DNA from: Streptomyces sp. CB01249
Lineage (GTDB): Bacteria > Actinomycetota > Actinomycetes > Streptomycetales > Streptomycetaceae
Assembly: GCF_001905735.1 (NCBI RefSeq)
Contig: NZ_LISW01000005.1
Span: forward strand, 337,969 to 401,968
Direction of reading: 5' to 3'
Length of the DNA: 64,000 bases
The notes beneath the pieces are model-generated. The model had not been told where the DNA came from, did no database searches, and saw only the letters and a list, made by a program, of their open reading frames with translations. Position 1 is the stretch's first letter; every line of letters starts with the position of its first letter. The position numbers and the translations under genes were made by a program. Shown one piece after another: positions 15,263 through 24,047 of the stretch.

Positions 15263-16815
15263 CCGGGCCATCCGGGGGCGGGGGCGTGGCCGGGCCCGTC
15301 CAGGTAGGTGAAGGAGACCCCGCTGACGACGACTTCGGCGCCGGGTGCGCAGACCGCGCCGCTCTCGCGGGCGGCGGTGCCGTCCGGCGAGAACCGGATG
15401 CGCAGATCGGTGCGGGGGCCCTCGCGGGTGGACCTGCGCCTGCCGTGCACGGTGCCCCGGCCGCCGGCCGATGCGGGGCGCAGCGCCATCCGGCGGCCGC
15501 GCAGCTCGATGCGTTCGGGCAGCGGGCCGCCGAAGGGGGTGGCCAGCAGGAGCACGCCCCGCAGCGGGGGCCGGTTGACCCGCCGCCAGATCAGCCATCC
15601 GGCGAGGACGAGGACGAGGAGCCCGGCGGCCAGAACGGGCAGGAAGGCGGCGGAGCCCACGTCGGCCCGCAGCGGCAGGTCCGTCCGCTGGACGCGTATC
15701 GCGGCCGGGGTCTTCAGTTGGATGTCGGGGGCGAGGGGCCGCTGCCAGCTGGAGGTGACTCTGCCCGTCAGGTGGAAGGTGGCCGTGGCGTTCTCGGTGC
15801 GGCGGTAGGGCAGGGCGCCGCCGGAAAGCCGGCCGTGCAGCCGGAGGGTGTACGTCTGCGACTCGCCCGGTTCCAGGGCGAGCCGGTCGGGCAGTCCGCC
15901 GACGGTCAGGTCCGGGCCGGTGACGGTGGCGCGCAGCCCGGTGACGGTGAGGGGGACGTGGGCGGTGGCCGAGCGCAGGGTGAGCTTCTTGGTGGCGGAG
16001 CCGTCGCCGAGGTCGGGCGCGTCGCCGTCCTGCCAGGCGGCGGTGACGCCCTTGCCGATGTCGGGGGCGAGGAGCCGCGCGGCCTTGCGGGCCCGGGTGC
16101 GGTCGCCGGCCCGGGCGAGGTAGGCACCAAGGTCCTGGATGCCGTCGGGGCGCAGGACGGTGGTGTCGGGGACGACGTTCGCCAGGAGGCCGGCGCCGGT
16201 CGCGCCGCCGCCGAGGGGGATGGCGTATCCGGCGAGTTCGGTGCGTCCGGCGACCGCCTTGGCCCGCTTGGTGAGCGCGTCCCAGGCGGGGCCGGACGCC
16301 TTGGGGTAGCGGGAGTGGGCGGCGGGGCGGTGCTCCCCGTCGGTGAGCAGGACGACCGAGGCGACCGGGGACGCGTCGTCGCGGGCCACCTCCTTCAGGG
16401 CGGCGTCCAGTGCGGCCCCGATATCGGTGTCGCCGTCCTTGGTGGGCGCGGCCGGGAGCGCGGCGATGATCTTCGAGGTGTCGCCGGCCGGGCCCACGTA
16501 CCGCGCCTCGGTGCGGGAGTCGAACGTGAACAGCGCGACGTGGTCCTCGGGGGTGAGCCCGTCGAGGAAGGGGCGCAGCGTCGCGCGGACGGTGTCGTAC
16601 CGGCCCTCCTGCGTCATGGAGCCGGAGGTGTCCACGAGGATCGCGTAGTCGGCGGGTTCCTGTTCGAGTTGGAGCGCCCGGTATATCTCGGCGCGGGTGG
16701 GGTCCGGGGCGGCGGGCGCGGCCTGTGCGGGGGCGGCCGGGAGCGCGGCGAGGAGCGCGGCGGTGAGCAGCGTGGCGCAGCGCCGGAGCGAGCGCGCGGG
16801 GGCGGTGTGGTTCAC
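15259..16815 (-). CDS. Exported, membrane-anchored von Willebrand factor A protein
   Basis: 518 residues from GTG 16813-16815, overlapping the Hsp70 gene by GTGA. A signal peptide spans residues 1-32 (RR, then TLLTAALLAALPAAPAQA), so the vWA domain is outside the membrane. The MIDAS motif D62-T-S64-G-S66 and the later LLTDGEH indicate metal-dependent ligand binding. After a beta-rich region, a transmembrane helix near 380-400 (FLPVLAAGLLVLVLAGWLIW) is followed by WRRVNRPP, and the last 120 residues, beta-strand-rich and basic, would be cytoplasmic. The protein therefore links the cell exterior to the cytoplasmic Hsp70, GTPase and AAA proteins of the operon, a plausible sensor arrangement. No sortase or lipobox motif is present. 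Confidence 0.87.
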   Translation of the reverse strand: MNHTAPARSLRRCATLLTAALLAALPAAPAQAAPAAPDPTRAEIYRALQLEQEPADYAILVDTSGSMTQEGRYDTVRATLRPFLDGLTPEDHVALFTFDSRTEARYVGPAGDTSKIIAALPAAPTKDGDTDIGAALDAALKEVARDDASPVASVVLLTDGEHRPAAHSRYPKASGPAWDALTKRAKAVAGRTELAGYAIPLGGGATGAGLLANVVPDTTVLRPDGIQDLGAYLARAGDRTRARKAARLLAPDIGKGVTAAWQDGDAPDLGDGSATKKLTLRSATAHVPLTVTGLRATVTGPDLTVGGLPDRLALEPGESQTYTLRLHGRLSGGALPYRRTENATATFHLTGRVTSSWQRPLAPDIQLKTPAAIRVQRTDLPLRADVGSAAFLPVLAAGLLVLVLAGWLIWRRVNRPPLRGVLLLATPFGGPLPERIELRGRRMALRPASAGGRGTVHGRRRSTREGPRTDLRIRFSPDGTAARESGAVCAPGAEVVVSGVSFTYLDGPGHAPAPGWPG

Positions 16816-18131
16816 GGGCCCACTTCCTTGGAGTCGGTGCCGATGTCGGCCGGCAGGGTGCCCAGCGGGAACGCTCCGGGCGGTCCGGCGCCGAGGGGGT
16901 GCAGGATCAGGGCCGCCGTCCCGTCGACGGCGAGCCGGACGCCCACGTGGAAGCGGTCCGTCTCGCCGCCGCCGGGCAGGGTGAGGGGGCCGAGGGGTGT
17001 GCCCGCGCCGCTCGCGGGGTCGGTCACCCGGACCCGCACCGGGCGGCCGGGCGCGGTGCGGACGCCGACGCGCCGCCCGCCGTCCTCGGCGTAGACGGGG
17101 GGTCCGCCCGGTTCCAGCGTTCCGGCGGCGCTGATCCGCAGCTCCCGGTCCGCGGGGCGCCCGGCCTCGGTGCGGTGGGCGCCGATCCACAGCTCGTACG
17201 GGTAGCGGTCGGCCGGGTCGACGCGTCCTGCGGCGACGAGCGCGGCGCCGAGGACGGCCGCGTGGGCCGGGTCGGTGCCGTCGGGCAGCGCGGTGAGCGG
17301 CAGCCCCGCAGCGTCCAGGTGGGGGCGGAGGGGGCCGAAGCGGGCGACTCCCCCGGTCAGGGCGAGCGGGGCGGTCCGCCCGGGGCCCAGTGCCTCGGCG
17401 AGCGCCCGGTCGAGGCCGTCGGTGAGCAGGGGCAGCGCGGCGCGGAGCGTCCCGGCGGTGACGGGGCGGCCCGCGACGTGGTGGACGGCGGTGGTCTCGA
17501 AGCGGGCGGGGTCGCGGGCGGCCCGGTCCAGGACGAGGGCGAGGCGGCGCCCGGCACCCGGCTCGGCGCGGACGGCGGCCAGGGCGCGGCGGGTGTCGTC
17601 GTCGGGGGTGAGCCCGGACCGGGTGAGGAGGGCGGCGTCGAAGCCGTCGCCGTAGCCGTCGTCGGGGGCGTGCCGGGAGGCGGCGGCGACGGCCACCGCG
17701 CCGGGGGTCACGGTGCAAACGGCCACCTCGGCGGCCGCCGCGCCGAGGTCGCACACCGCGTACCGGCCGGGTGCGAGGCCGCCGGTGTGCCGGAGCAGGG
17801 CGAGCACCGCGTGCGGGGTGGCGAGGGTGCGCACGTCGGGGGCCGGTCCCCGGGCGGGCGGGGTGGCGAGGGCGTCGGCGGCGCGGCGCGCGTGGCCGGC
17901 CCGGTCGTGCTGCGGGACGACGACGAGCAGCCGGGCCGGGGCGTCGTGGTGCCGGAGGTAGGCGTCGTACGCGGTGCGCAGGGCGGCGGCCCGGTCGCCG
18001 CGCGCCGCCTCGGGCACGGGCAGGCCCTCGCCGGGCACCGCGCCCGGGAGTTCGACGGGTTCGGGGCCGCCGGGTGCGACGCGGGCGAGGCGCACGTACC
18101 GCGAACCGGCGTCGATCGCGAGCGCCGTCAT
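16812..18131 (-). CDS. Hsp70-type actin-fold ATPase without substrate domain
   Basis: 439 residues from ATG 18129-18131, overlapping the preceding gene by ATGA. It opens MTALAIDAGSRYVRLARV, a phosphate-1 loop of the Hsp70/actin fold. CDLGAAAAEVAVC (about 145-157) is phosphate-2 and LTGGVARF (about 265) the adenosine motif. The ATPase part ends near residue 310, and the remaining 130 residues are beta-rich but do not resemble the classical Hsp70 peptide-binding domain. Such short Hsp70-like proteins are common in actinobacterial vWA/AAA/GTPase clusters. The role is probably ATP-dependent control of partner assembly. It sits between the GTPase-associated-like gene and the vWA gene with 4-base overlaps on both sides, implying fixed stoichiometry. 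Confidence 0.87.
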   Translation of the reverse strand: MTALAIDAGSRYVRLARVAPGGPEPVELPGAVPGEGLPVPEAARGDRAAALRTAYDAYLRHHDAPARLLVVVPQHDRAGHARRAADALATPPARGPAPDVRTLATPHAVLALLRHTGGLAPGRYAVCDLGAAAAEVAVCTVTPGAVAVAAASRHAPDDGYGDGFDAALLTRSGLTPDDDTRRALAAVRAEPGAGRRLALVLDRAARDPARFETTAVHHVAGRPVTAGTLRAALPLLTDGLDRALAEALGPGRTAPLALTGGVARFGPLRPHLDAAGLPLTALPDGTDPAHAAVLGAALVAAGRVDPADRYPYELWIGAHRTEAGRPADRELRISAAGTLEPGGPPVYAEDGGRRVGVRTAPGRPVRVRVTDPASGAGTPLGPLTLPGGGETDRFHVGVRLAVDGTAALILHPLGAGPPGAFPLGTLPADIGTDSKEVGP

Positions 18132-20758
18132 CCGTCCCCCCGTTTCTTGAACCGGAATCCCCACCGGGACGAGCGCTCCTCCTGGTACGCGGAGGCGGGC
18201 GGGTAGTCGGGGTGGCCGTCGGGCCTCGGGGGCGGGGTGCCCCGGGGGCCGCCGGGGGCGGGGGTCTGCGGCTGGGGGCCGGACGGCGGGGCGGCGGGCG
18301 GGTAGGGGCGGTGCTGGTACGGGCCTGCGGGCGGGGCGGTGCGCGCGGGGGTGCTGAGGGCGCCGATGATCCGGCGGTGGCGGACCTCCTCGTGGTTGCT
18401 GTAGCGGACGAGCCGGGCGCACAGCTCGCCGTACCGGGCGTCCCGGCCCAGTCCCTCGTACACGGCGAGGCCGAGGCCGGGCTGCTGCCGGTCGAGTTCC
18501 GTGGTGAGCGCGTAGCCGAACGCGGAGCCGTGCTCGCCGACGAGGGCGGCCACCTCGTCCAGCAGGCGGCCGGTGACCGAGCGGTGCGGGCAGCCGCTGA
18601 TGATGATCCTGGCCAGTTCGTCCAGCTCCGCCCGGGCGTTGACGGCCAGCCGCAGCCGCCGGACCGCCCGGAGCCAGCCGAGCCCGGAGCGTTCCAGGCC
18701 CTCGACCAGGTCGGTGGGGAGGTCGAGGTCGAGCCAGTGGGCGTAGTCCGCGGCCATCAGCCGCCGGGACAGGCCCTCGCCCACGGTGGTCTCGATGCTG
18801 GGCCGCTGTCTCATCCACCGCGTGAGCACGGGCCAGCCGTGCACCGGGTCCGGCCGGTCCCCGAGGAGGGCCGCGATCACGTCGTCGCGCAGGGCGGGGT
18901 CGCCGTCGGTGCGGGCCACGAGCGCGTCGGCGTACCGGTCCAGGGCGGGGGGTCCGTCGGTGATGCCGCGCAGCCGGGGCAGCGCGGCCGCCGGGCGCGC
19001 CCCGGGGTCCGCCGCCCGGCCGGTGAGCCACAGCAGGTCCGCGTCGGCGGCGGCGTCCGGCGGGAGCCCGGGGTCCCCGGGGCGGGCCAGATCATCGAGC
19101 AGCGTGCGGAGTTCGGCCCGCCGGCTGCCCCGCACGACGTCTCGCAGGACGGGCCACAGCGGGCTGATGACGCCCGGCTGCACGTGGTCGCGGGCGGTCT
19201 CCAGGGCGATGCGCCAGGCTTCCTCGTTGTCCCCGACGAACGCGGTGGCGTCGGCCTCGGTGGCGGCCGCGTGACGACCGGTGAGCGCCCCGGCGAAGCG
19301 CAGCCAGCCGGGGACCGGGCCCGCGCCGGAGGCGGCCGCGAGGGCCAGCAGCCGTTCCAGGGGCCGCATGTCGCGGGCGTGGTTGGTGAACAGGCCGCGC
19401 ACCCAGGCGAGTCCGGCCTCCGGTGAGGCCAGCAGGACCCGGTCGGTGGCCTCGGTACGGTAGCCGTACTCGCGTTCCGCCATGTAGGCGAGCTGTCCGG
19501 CCCAGACGGGGTCGTAGCCGGGGGCGGTCGCCAGCGCGGTGAAGAGGCGGCCGAACGCGCCGGGGCGGCCGGCCCCTTCCAGGGCGTGCGTCAGGCTCAG
19601 GTACTTCCGGGCCAGCGCGAAGGTCTCCTTGGACGCCGGCTGGGCGAGGACGTCCGCGGCGAGCAGGTCCGGGACCCGCAGGGTCCAGTGGCGGGCCAGG
19701 AGCGCGGAGGCGGCGCCGTCGTCGGGGCGCACGGCGGTGCGGGCGAGGAAGGAGACCAGCTCCCGCTGCCCCCGCTCGTCCACGGTGTCCAGGGTGTGCA
19801 GGGCGAGCAGCCGCCCGATCTCCTCGGTCTGGCCCCTGCCCTGCCGGACGGCCTCCAGGACGGAGTCGAGGAGGTCCAGTTCGCGCAGGACGCGGACGGC
19901 GTCGGCGCCCTCGCGCAGCGGGACCGGGGCGGTGGCGGCGAGCAGGTGGGCGACGACGTCGGCGGTGGACTCCCGCTTGGCGCGGACCCGGGAGAGCTCG
20001 GCCAGGTAGGTGCGGGCGACGTCGCCGCCGGGGGACGGGGCCCGGCCGGTGGCGAGCGGGATCTCCAGCTGCCCGCTGCGCGCGGACCCGGCGAACACCA
20101 GCCGCAGGGCGTGCTCGGTCTTCCCGGCCCAGGTGGCGCCGCTGAGCCAGGTGCGGCAGCCGTACGGCAGCAGCGCGCAGATGGCGTCGAGGACCCGGAC
20201 CCGTTCGTCGATGCCGGGGAGGGTGCCGCCGCGCGGGGCGGTGATGACGAGGTGCCGGCCGTCGAGGAGGAGGGCGGCCGCTCCGGCGGCCCAGTCGAAG
20301 CCCAGCCGGTCGATGGTGTCGGCGAGTTCGGAGGCGGGGGTGCGCTCGGCGTGCAGGACGGCCTCGGCTCCGGGCGGGGTCTCGGTGCGGGCGGCGGCCC
20401 GGTCGAGGGAGGTCCAGGTCACCCCGGCCCGGGCGGCCGGCCGCCATTCGGTGAGCAGCAGCCGCCAGGTGTAACTGGGCGTGCCGGTGCCGTCCTTGGA
20501 GCCGTCCCAGGTGGTGTCGACCACCGCGCAGACCGGCCGGTCCTCGCCGTCCGCGGTGGAGAGGAAGACCCGCCAGGGCAGTTCGCCGTCCGGGTCGCGG
20601 CTGTCCGGGGTGCCGGTGGTGGCGGTCCACAGGTAGCGCTGGGCCCGGTCCCCGGGGAGGCTGCCGTCCAGCACCTCGTATCCCAGGGAACGGCCCGCCC
20701 GCTTGCCCAGCACGGCCCAGTCGGCGGGCAGCGGGACCGCGCCCGGGCTCTCGCTCAC
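18128..20758 (-). CDS. Large GTPase-associated-like helical protein
   Basis: 876 residues from GTG 20756-20758, overlapping the GTPase gene by GTGA. The N-terminal 260 residues are mixed alpha/beta, with CALLPYGCRTWLSGATWAG near 190. The middle 500 residues are helical, with repeated Leu/Ala/Arg patterns. The last 90 residues are a Pro/Gly/Tyr-rich tail ending in basic WGFRFKKRGDG. By position directly after a TRAFAC GTPase, by size, and by the tail it resembles the proteins annotated as GTPase-associated protein 1-related in Streptomyces, but I cannot confirm domain matches without a profile search. It may regulate or be the effector of the GTPase. No catalytic motif is evident. Confidence 0.75.
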   Translation of the reverse strand: MSESPGAVPLPADWAVLGKRAGRSLGYEVLDGSLPGDRAQRYLWTATTGTPDSRDPDGELPWRVFLSTADGEDRPVCAVVDTTWDGSKDGTGTPSYTWRLLLTEWRPAARAGVTWTSLDRAAARTETPPGAEAVLHAERTPASELADTIDRLGFDWAAGAAALLLDGRHLVITAPRGGTLPGIDERVRVLDAICALLPYGCRTWLSGATWAGKTEHALRLVFAGSARSGQLEIPLATGRAPSPGGDVARTYLAELSRVRAKRESTADVVAHLLAATAPVPLREGADAVRVLRELDLLDSVLEAVRQGRGQTEEIGRLLALHTLDTVDERGQRELVSFLARTAVRPDDGAASALLARHWTLRVPDLLAADVLAQPASKETFALARKYLSLTHALEGAGRPGAFGRLFTALATAPGYDPVWAGQLAYMAEREYGYRTEATDRVLLASPEAGLAWVRGLFTNHARDMRPLERLLALAAASGAGPVPGWLRFAGALTGRHAAATEADATAFVGDNEEAWRIALETARDHVQPGVISPLWPVLRDVVRGSRRAELRTLLDDLARPGDPGLPPDAAADADLLWLTGRAADPGARPAAALPRLRGITDGPPALDRYADALVARTDGDPALRDDVIAALLGDRPDPVHGWPVLTRWMRQRPSIETTVGEGLSRRLMAADYAHWLDLDLPTDLVEGLERSGLGWLRAVRRLRLAVNARAELDELARIIISGCPHRSVTGRLLDEVAALVGEHGSAFGYALTTELDRQQPGLGLAVYEGLGRDARYGELCARLVRYSNHEEVRHRRIIGALSTPARTAPPAGPYQHRPYPPAAPPSGPQPQTPAPGGPRGTPPPRPDGHPDYPPASAYQEERSSRWGFRFKKRGDG

Positions 20759-21936
20759 CGCTGCCACAGCTTCGAGCCGCCGGACCGGATGCGCTTTTCG
20801 AGGTCGATCAGCGGTTCCAGCACGTTGATGGGCACGGGCGAGGTGCAGATGCGGCGGACGCCGTCCACGACCTCGACGTTCAGGTAGTTGCGGTAGTCGA
20901 AGACGTTCTGCGGGTTGAGCCGGAAGCCGATGGCGGAGGTCGCGTAGTACGAGATGCGCGTCGGGTGGAAGAAGTTGGCCAGCCCGTCGCGCACCAGGCG
21001 GGCGCTGGCGCCGCGTACGTCGTCGCACATCCACTGGAAGAAGCGGGCCGCCTGGTGGTCGGGGACGCGCGGCAGCCGGTTGCCCTCCTGGCTCTGCGTC
21101 ACCCAGCCCGCCTCCACGGCCGGGCGGAACACCTCGGGGTTGTCGAACTTGGTGATGCAGACCGACACATGGTGGGGCAGCCGGTTGCGGTGGAGCTTTC
21201 CGGCGTCCCGGACCCGGGCGTTGAGCTCGGTGAGCATCGAGTAGAGGAAGTTGAGTCCTTCCCCGGCCCGCTGGCTGTCGAGCAGCGGGTCGAAGAGGTA
21301 GATCAGCCCCTGGGAGCGGGCCAGCTGGTCGAGGACCCTGGGCCGCAGGGCGTTGGCCTCGTCGCCCCGGAACGCCTCGCCGGTGACGTCCTGGACCTCC
21401 AGGATGAAGCCGGTCTCCTTGTTCCTCCGGAACGGCCCCGCCGTCGGCTCGTCGCCCTGGAAGGACCAGGACAGCGGCTGGAGGCCCACGGTCGCGTCCG
21501 GGAACCGGCGCTGGATCGCCAGCTGGGTGACGCCGTCGTTGAGGAATTCGATGGACTCGGGGTTCATCCCGCCGATGACCCAGTTGGAGCGGCTGTGGCG
21601 CTGCTGCTGCATCGCCGCGATGGCCATCGAGGCGAGGTAGGTCGTCTTGCCGGAGCGGGGCGCCCCCCACAGCCCGATACGGACGCGGTCGGCCGCCGGG
21701 TTCTCCACGCCGGTGGGCGCGACCGGGATCGGCAGGGGTTCGAGATGCCCGTCGGCCGAGGGGTACGAGGAGGGCTCCGGCCCGTACGCGGCGGTGGGGT
21801 CGGGCTGCGGCGGCAGGCTGCCCCAGGGGGCGGTGGTGGCGTCGGGGTCGGAGGACGAGGCGGTGTGACCCGGCGGTTCGGAGGGCCCGACGACGTCCTC
21901 GGGCGGCTCGTTGGGGTCGTAGTACGGATCGGTCAT
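20755..21936 (-). CDS. TRAFAC-clade GTPase (double-GTPase-like)
   Basis: 393 residues from ATG 21934-21936. Residues 1-80 are a Pro/Ser/Asp-rich disordered leader. The G domain has G1 GAPRSGKT (91-98), a G3-like DVTG (183-186) in LEVQDVTGEAFRG, and G4 ITKFD (261-265) replacing NKxD. LIYLFDPLLDS around 211-221 is typical of the TRAFAC double-GTPase families that co-occur with GTPase-associated proteins, vWA and Hsp70 proteins in bacteria. No membrane segment is present. Its start is 28 bases after the stop of the zinc-ribbon gene, and its stop overlaps the next start by GTGA. The likely role is a nucleotide-controlled switch of the whole complex. Confidence 0.85.
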   Translation of the reverse strand: MTDPYYDPNEPPEDVVGPSEPPGHTASSSDPDATTAPWGSLPPQPDPTAAYGPEPSSYPSADGHLEPLPIPVAPTGVENPAADRVRIGLWGAPRSGKTTYLASMAIAAMQQQRHSRSNWVIGGMNPESIEFLNDGVTQLAIQRRFPDATVGLQPLSWSFQGDEPTAGPFRRNKETGFILEVQDVTGEAFRGDEANALRPRVLDQLARSQGLIYLFDPLLDSQRAGEGLNFLYSMLTELNARVRDAGKLHRNRLPHHVSVCITKFDNPEVFRPAVEAGWVTQSQEGNRLPRVPDHQAARFFQWMCDDVRGASARLVRDGLANFFHPTRISYYATSAIGFRLNPQNVFDYRNYLNVEVVDGVRRICTSPVPINVLEPLIDLEKRIRSGGSKLWQR

Positions 21937-21964
21937 GTGTCTCTCCTCGTACCGGAGCGGTCGG

Positions 21965-23836
21965 TCACAGCAGCGGGGTCGCGAGGGCCAGCGGGCAGGG
22001 CAGGCCGTCCCACCGCCAGGGAGGGGCGAGGGTGTCGGCGACGTCGTCGGCCGTGTCGGAGCCGGGGCGGAAGGAGCCCCCGGCCCCGAGGGCGTCCCAC
22101 GCGGACGCGGTGTAGTGGTGTACGGGGCCCTTCGGGCCGGTGTCCGGGTCCGCGCGGGCGAGGACGCGCACGTCCCGGGCGCGCAGGGCGTCGAGTTCGG
22201 CGCGCCAGTCGGCGCCGAGGGGGCAGGCGGGCACCACCTCGTGCTGTTCGGGCAGTCCGGGCGGACGGCGGCCGACGACGAGCAGGACGCGCTGGGTGTC
22301 CGGGGCGCGCGCGGTGCGGGGCCGGGCCCGGACGAGCCGGCCCACTTCCTTGAGGGCGTCCTCCAGCGAGGAGGCGGTGTCCTGTTCGCGCCGTGCGGGC
22401 CGCCAGCCGGTCAGCGCGGCGAGGGCGGCCCGGGCGGGCCCGGCCGGGACGCGCAGCAGGAGCACGGGGCGGGGACCGTAGCGGTTCTCGTGGACCGCGT
22501 GGTCGTAGTGGCCGACGACGCCGACACGCAGGCCGGGTCCGTGCCGTCGGGCCAGGGTGGCGATGACGTCCCGGGCGAAGCCGAGCCGTTCGCCGGTCTC
22601 GCCCGCGTCGGCGCCGCTCATGTCGACGGTGAGGAACACGTCGAGGGCGGGCGGGTGGATGACGCGCCGGGGCAGGCTGCCCACCAGGGCGGGGATGTCG
22701 GGCAGTTCGCCCCGGCCCTCGGCGTGGGCGCCCTCGTGCGGGGTGACCTCGCCCGGGCCGTGCAGGACGAACGCGAGGCGCCGCGGTGCGAAGGCGGCGA
22801 GGTCGGTCCGCCGCGCCGAGAGGGTGACCGCGCCGCTGCCGTCGGCCCCCGGGGTGCCGGCGAGGACGGGCAGCAGCACCGGGGCGCGGGCGGCGAGTCC
22901 GCCGTAGACGGTGATCTCGGCGGTGGCGGTCTCGCCGCGCCGCAGCCGGGAACCGGCCGGGAAGAGGACCTGGGTGTGGGCGTGCACCTCGCCGGTGCGG
23001 CGGTCCACGCGGGCGAGGAGCAGGGAGTGGTCGACGGCCAGCGGTGCCGTCCGCAGCGCCGCGCGCACCGCGTCGGCGGTGTCGGTGCCGTCGTTGCCGT
23101 CGTTGCCGGAGGCGGCTTCGCCGGGCCCGGGGCCGATCTCGGCGCTCGGCCGGTGCACGGACCGCAGCAGTCCGGCGGCCCGGTCGAGGAGGACCCAGCC
23201 GCTGCGGCGGCCGAGGATCACGAGCGTGCGGGCCCGGGAGAGCGCGGGGTGGGCGCGCAGCCACTGCGTGACCGCCGCGTCGAACTCCGCACGGTCCAGG
23301 GGCTCCTGGGTGCCGATGCCCCCGGCGAGCCGGAAGCGGCGCGGTGCGGCGTCGCCGTCCAGCAGGGGCAGCAGCGCGGCCCAGTCGGTGCTCCCGGCGT
23401 CGGTCTGGCGGGGTATGCCGCTGCGGTCGGCGGCGGCCCGGATGACGTGCAGGCCGTCGGGCGTGAATTCGGCGAACACCACGTCGGGGATGCGTCCGGC
23501 GACCAGGTCGGTGAGGATCTGCTGCCAGCGCGCGGAGTCGTGCGGCGGTAAGGAGCCCCGGGGTAAGGACGGCGGCGCAGGATCCGCGGGTCCGGCCCTG
23601 AGCAGCGGCGCCAGCCGCCGTACGCCTTCCGCGCAGCCCTGCGAGAGCGTCGCGGCCCGTAAGTCCCAGGCGTGCTGGGCGGTGTGCAGGGCGGTCCGGG
23701 CGGTCTCGGTGTCCTCGTCGGTCAGGGCGCCGAGGACCGGGTCGTCCCACATGCGCCAGGAGCAGCCGTCGCACTTCCGGCCGCCCGTGTCCGGTGTCGC
23801 GCACACGGGACACACCGCACCGGTTCCCCTCGCCAC
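21965..23836 (-). CDS. Zinc-ribbon protein with vWA-like domain, first gene of the operon
   Basis: 623 residues from GTG 23834-23836, with a GAGGGGAG purine run upstream. A zinc ribbon C9-x2-C12 and C22-x2-C25 opens the protein, followed by WRMWDDPVLG. Residues 100-230 are alpha/beta. A Gly/Asn/Asp linker lies near 245-255. Residues 260-390 are beta-rich, and about 400-600 has a vWA-like core with LDVFLTVDMSGADAGETGER, in which the MIDAS DxSxS is altered to DMSGA, so metal binding may be lost. It is the promoter-proximal gene of the operon running to 10628 and is divergent from lacZ across about 210 bases. It is probably an adaptor or receptor of the system. Confidence 0.8.
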   Translation of the reverse strand: MARGTGAVCPVCATPDTGGRKCDGCSWRMWDDPVLGALTDEDTETARTALHTAQHAWDLRAATLSQGCAEGVRRLAPLLRAGPADPAPPSLPRGSLPPHDSARWQQILTDLVAGRIPDVVFAEFTPDGLHVIRAAADRSGIPRQTDAGSTDWAALLPLLDGDAAPRRFRLAGGIGTQEPLDRAEFDAAVTQWLRAHPALSRARTLVILGRRSGWVLLDRAAGLLRSVHRPSAEIGPGPGEAASGNDGNDGTDTADAVRAALRTAPLAVDHSLLLARVDRRTGEVHAHTQVLFPAGSRLRRGETATAEITVYGGLAARAPVLLPVLAGTPGADGSGAVTLSARRTDLAAFAPRRLAFVLHGPGEVTPHEGAHAEGRGELPDIPALVGSLPRRVIHPPALDVFLTVDMSGADAGETGERLGFARDVIATLARRHGPGLRVGVVGHYDHAVHENRYGPRPVLLLRVPAGPARAALAALTGWRPARREQDTASSLEDALKEVGRLVRARPRTARAPDTQRVLLVVGRRPPGLPEQHEVVPACPLGADWRAELDALRARDVRVLARADPDTGPKGPVHHYTASAWDALGAGGSFRPGSDTADDVADTLAPPWRWDGLPCPLALATPLL

Positions 23837-24047
23837 ACCCCGGCTCCCCTCGTAGCCCGTCGCTCACCTCCGCGCATGGTCACCGACCACAAGCGCTCGG
23901 CTCCGGGGCGTCATGGTGACACAACGGCGGGCGCGCCCGTCAGGGTTCGGAAGGATGAACCCGATCATCTCGCCGAACGCCCCGTGGTGAACCGGTTCTT
24001 CGCTCATTAGCGTGATCGCGGAGGGTCCCGCCGACGGAGGAGACGCA
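23837..24047. promoter_or_regulatory. Divergent promoter region with a LacI-type palindrome
   Basis: This region holds the promoters of the operon reading left from 23836 and of the beta-galactosidase gene reading right. A perfect 10-bp palindrome GAACCGGTTC (23989-23998) has the central CG and half-site style of LacI-family operators of sugar genes. It lies 50 bases before the chosen lacZ start, a good place for a repressor site. No LacI gene is in the window. Confidence 0.45.

Noticed and set aside
15286..17094. 602-residue + strand frame opposite the vWA gene
   Set aside because: Gly/Ala/Arg-rich antisense frame without motifs; the minus strand has a signal peptide, MIDAS motif and overlap coupling.
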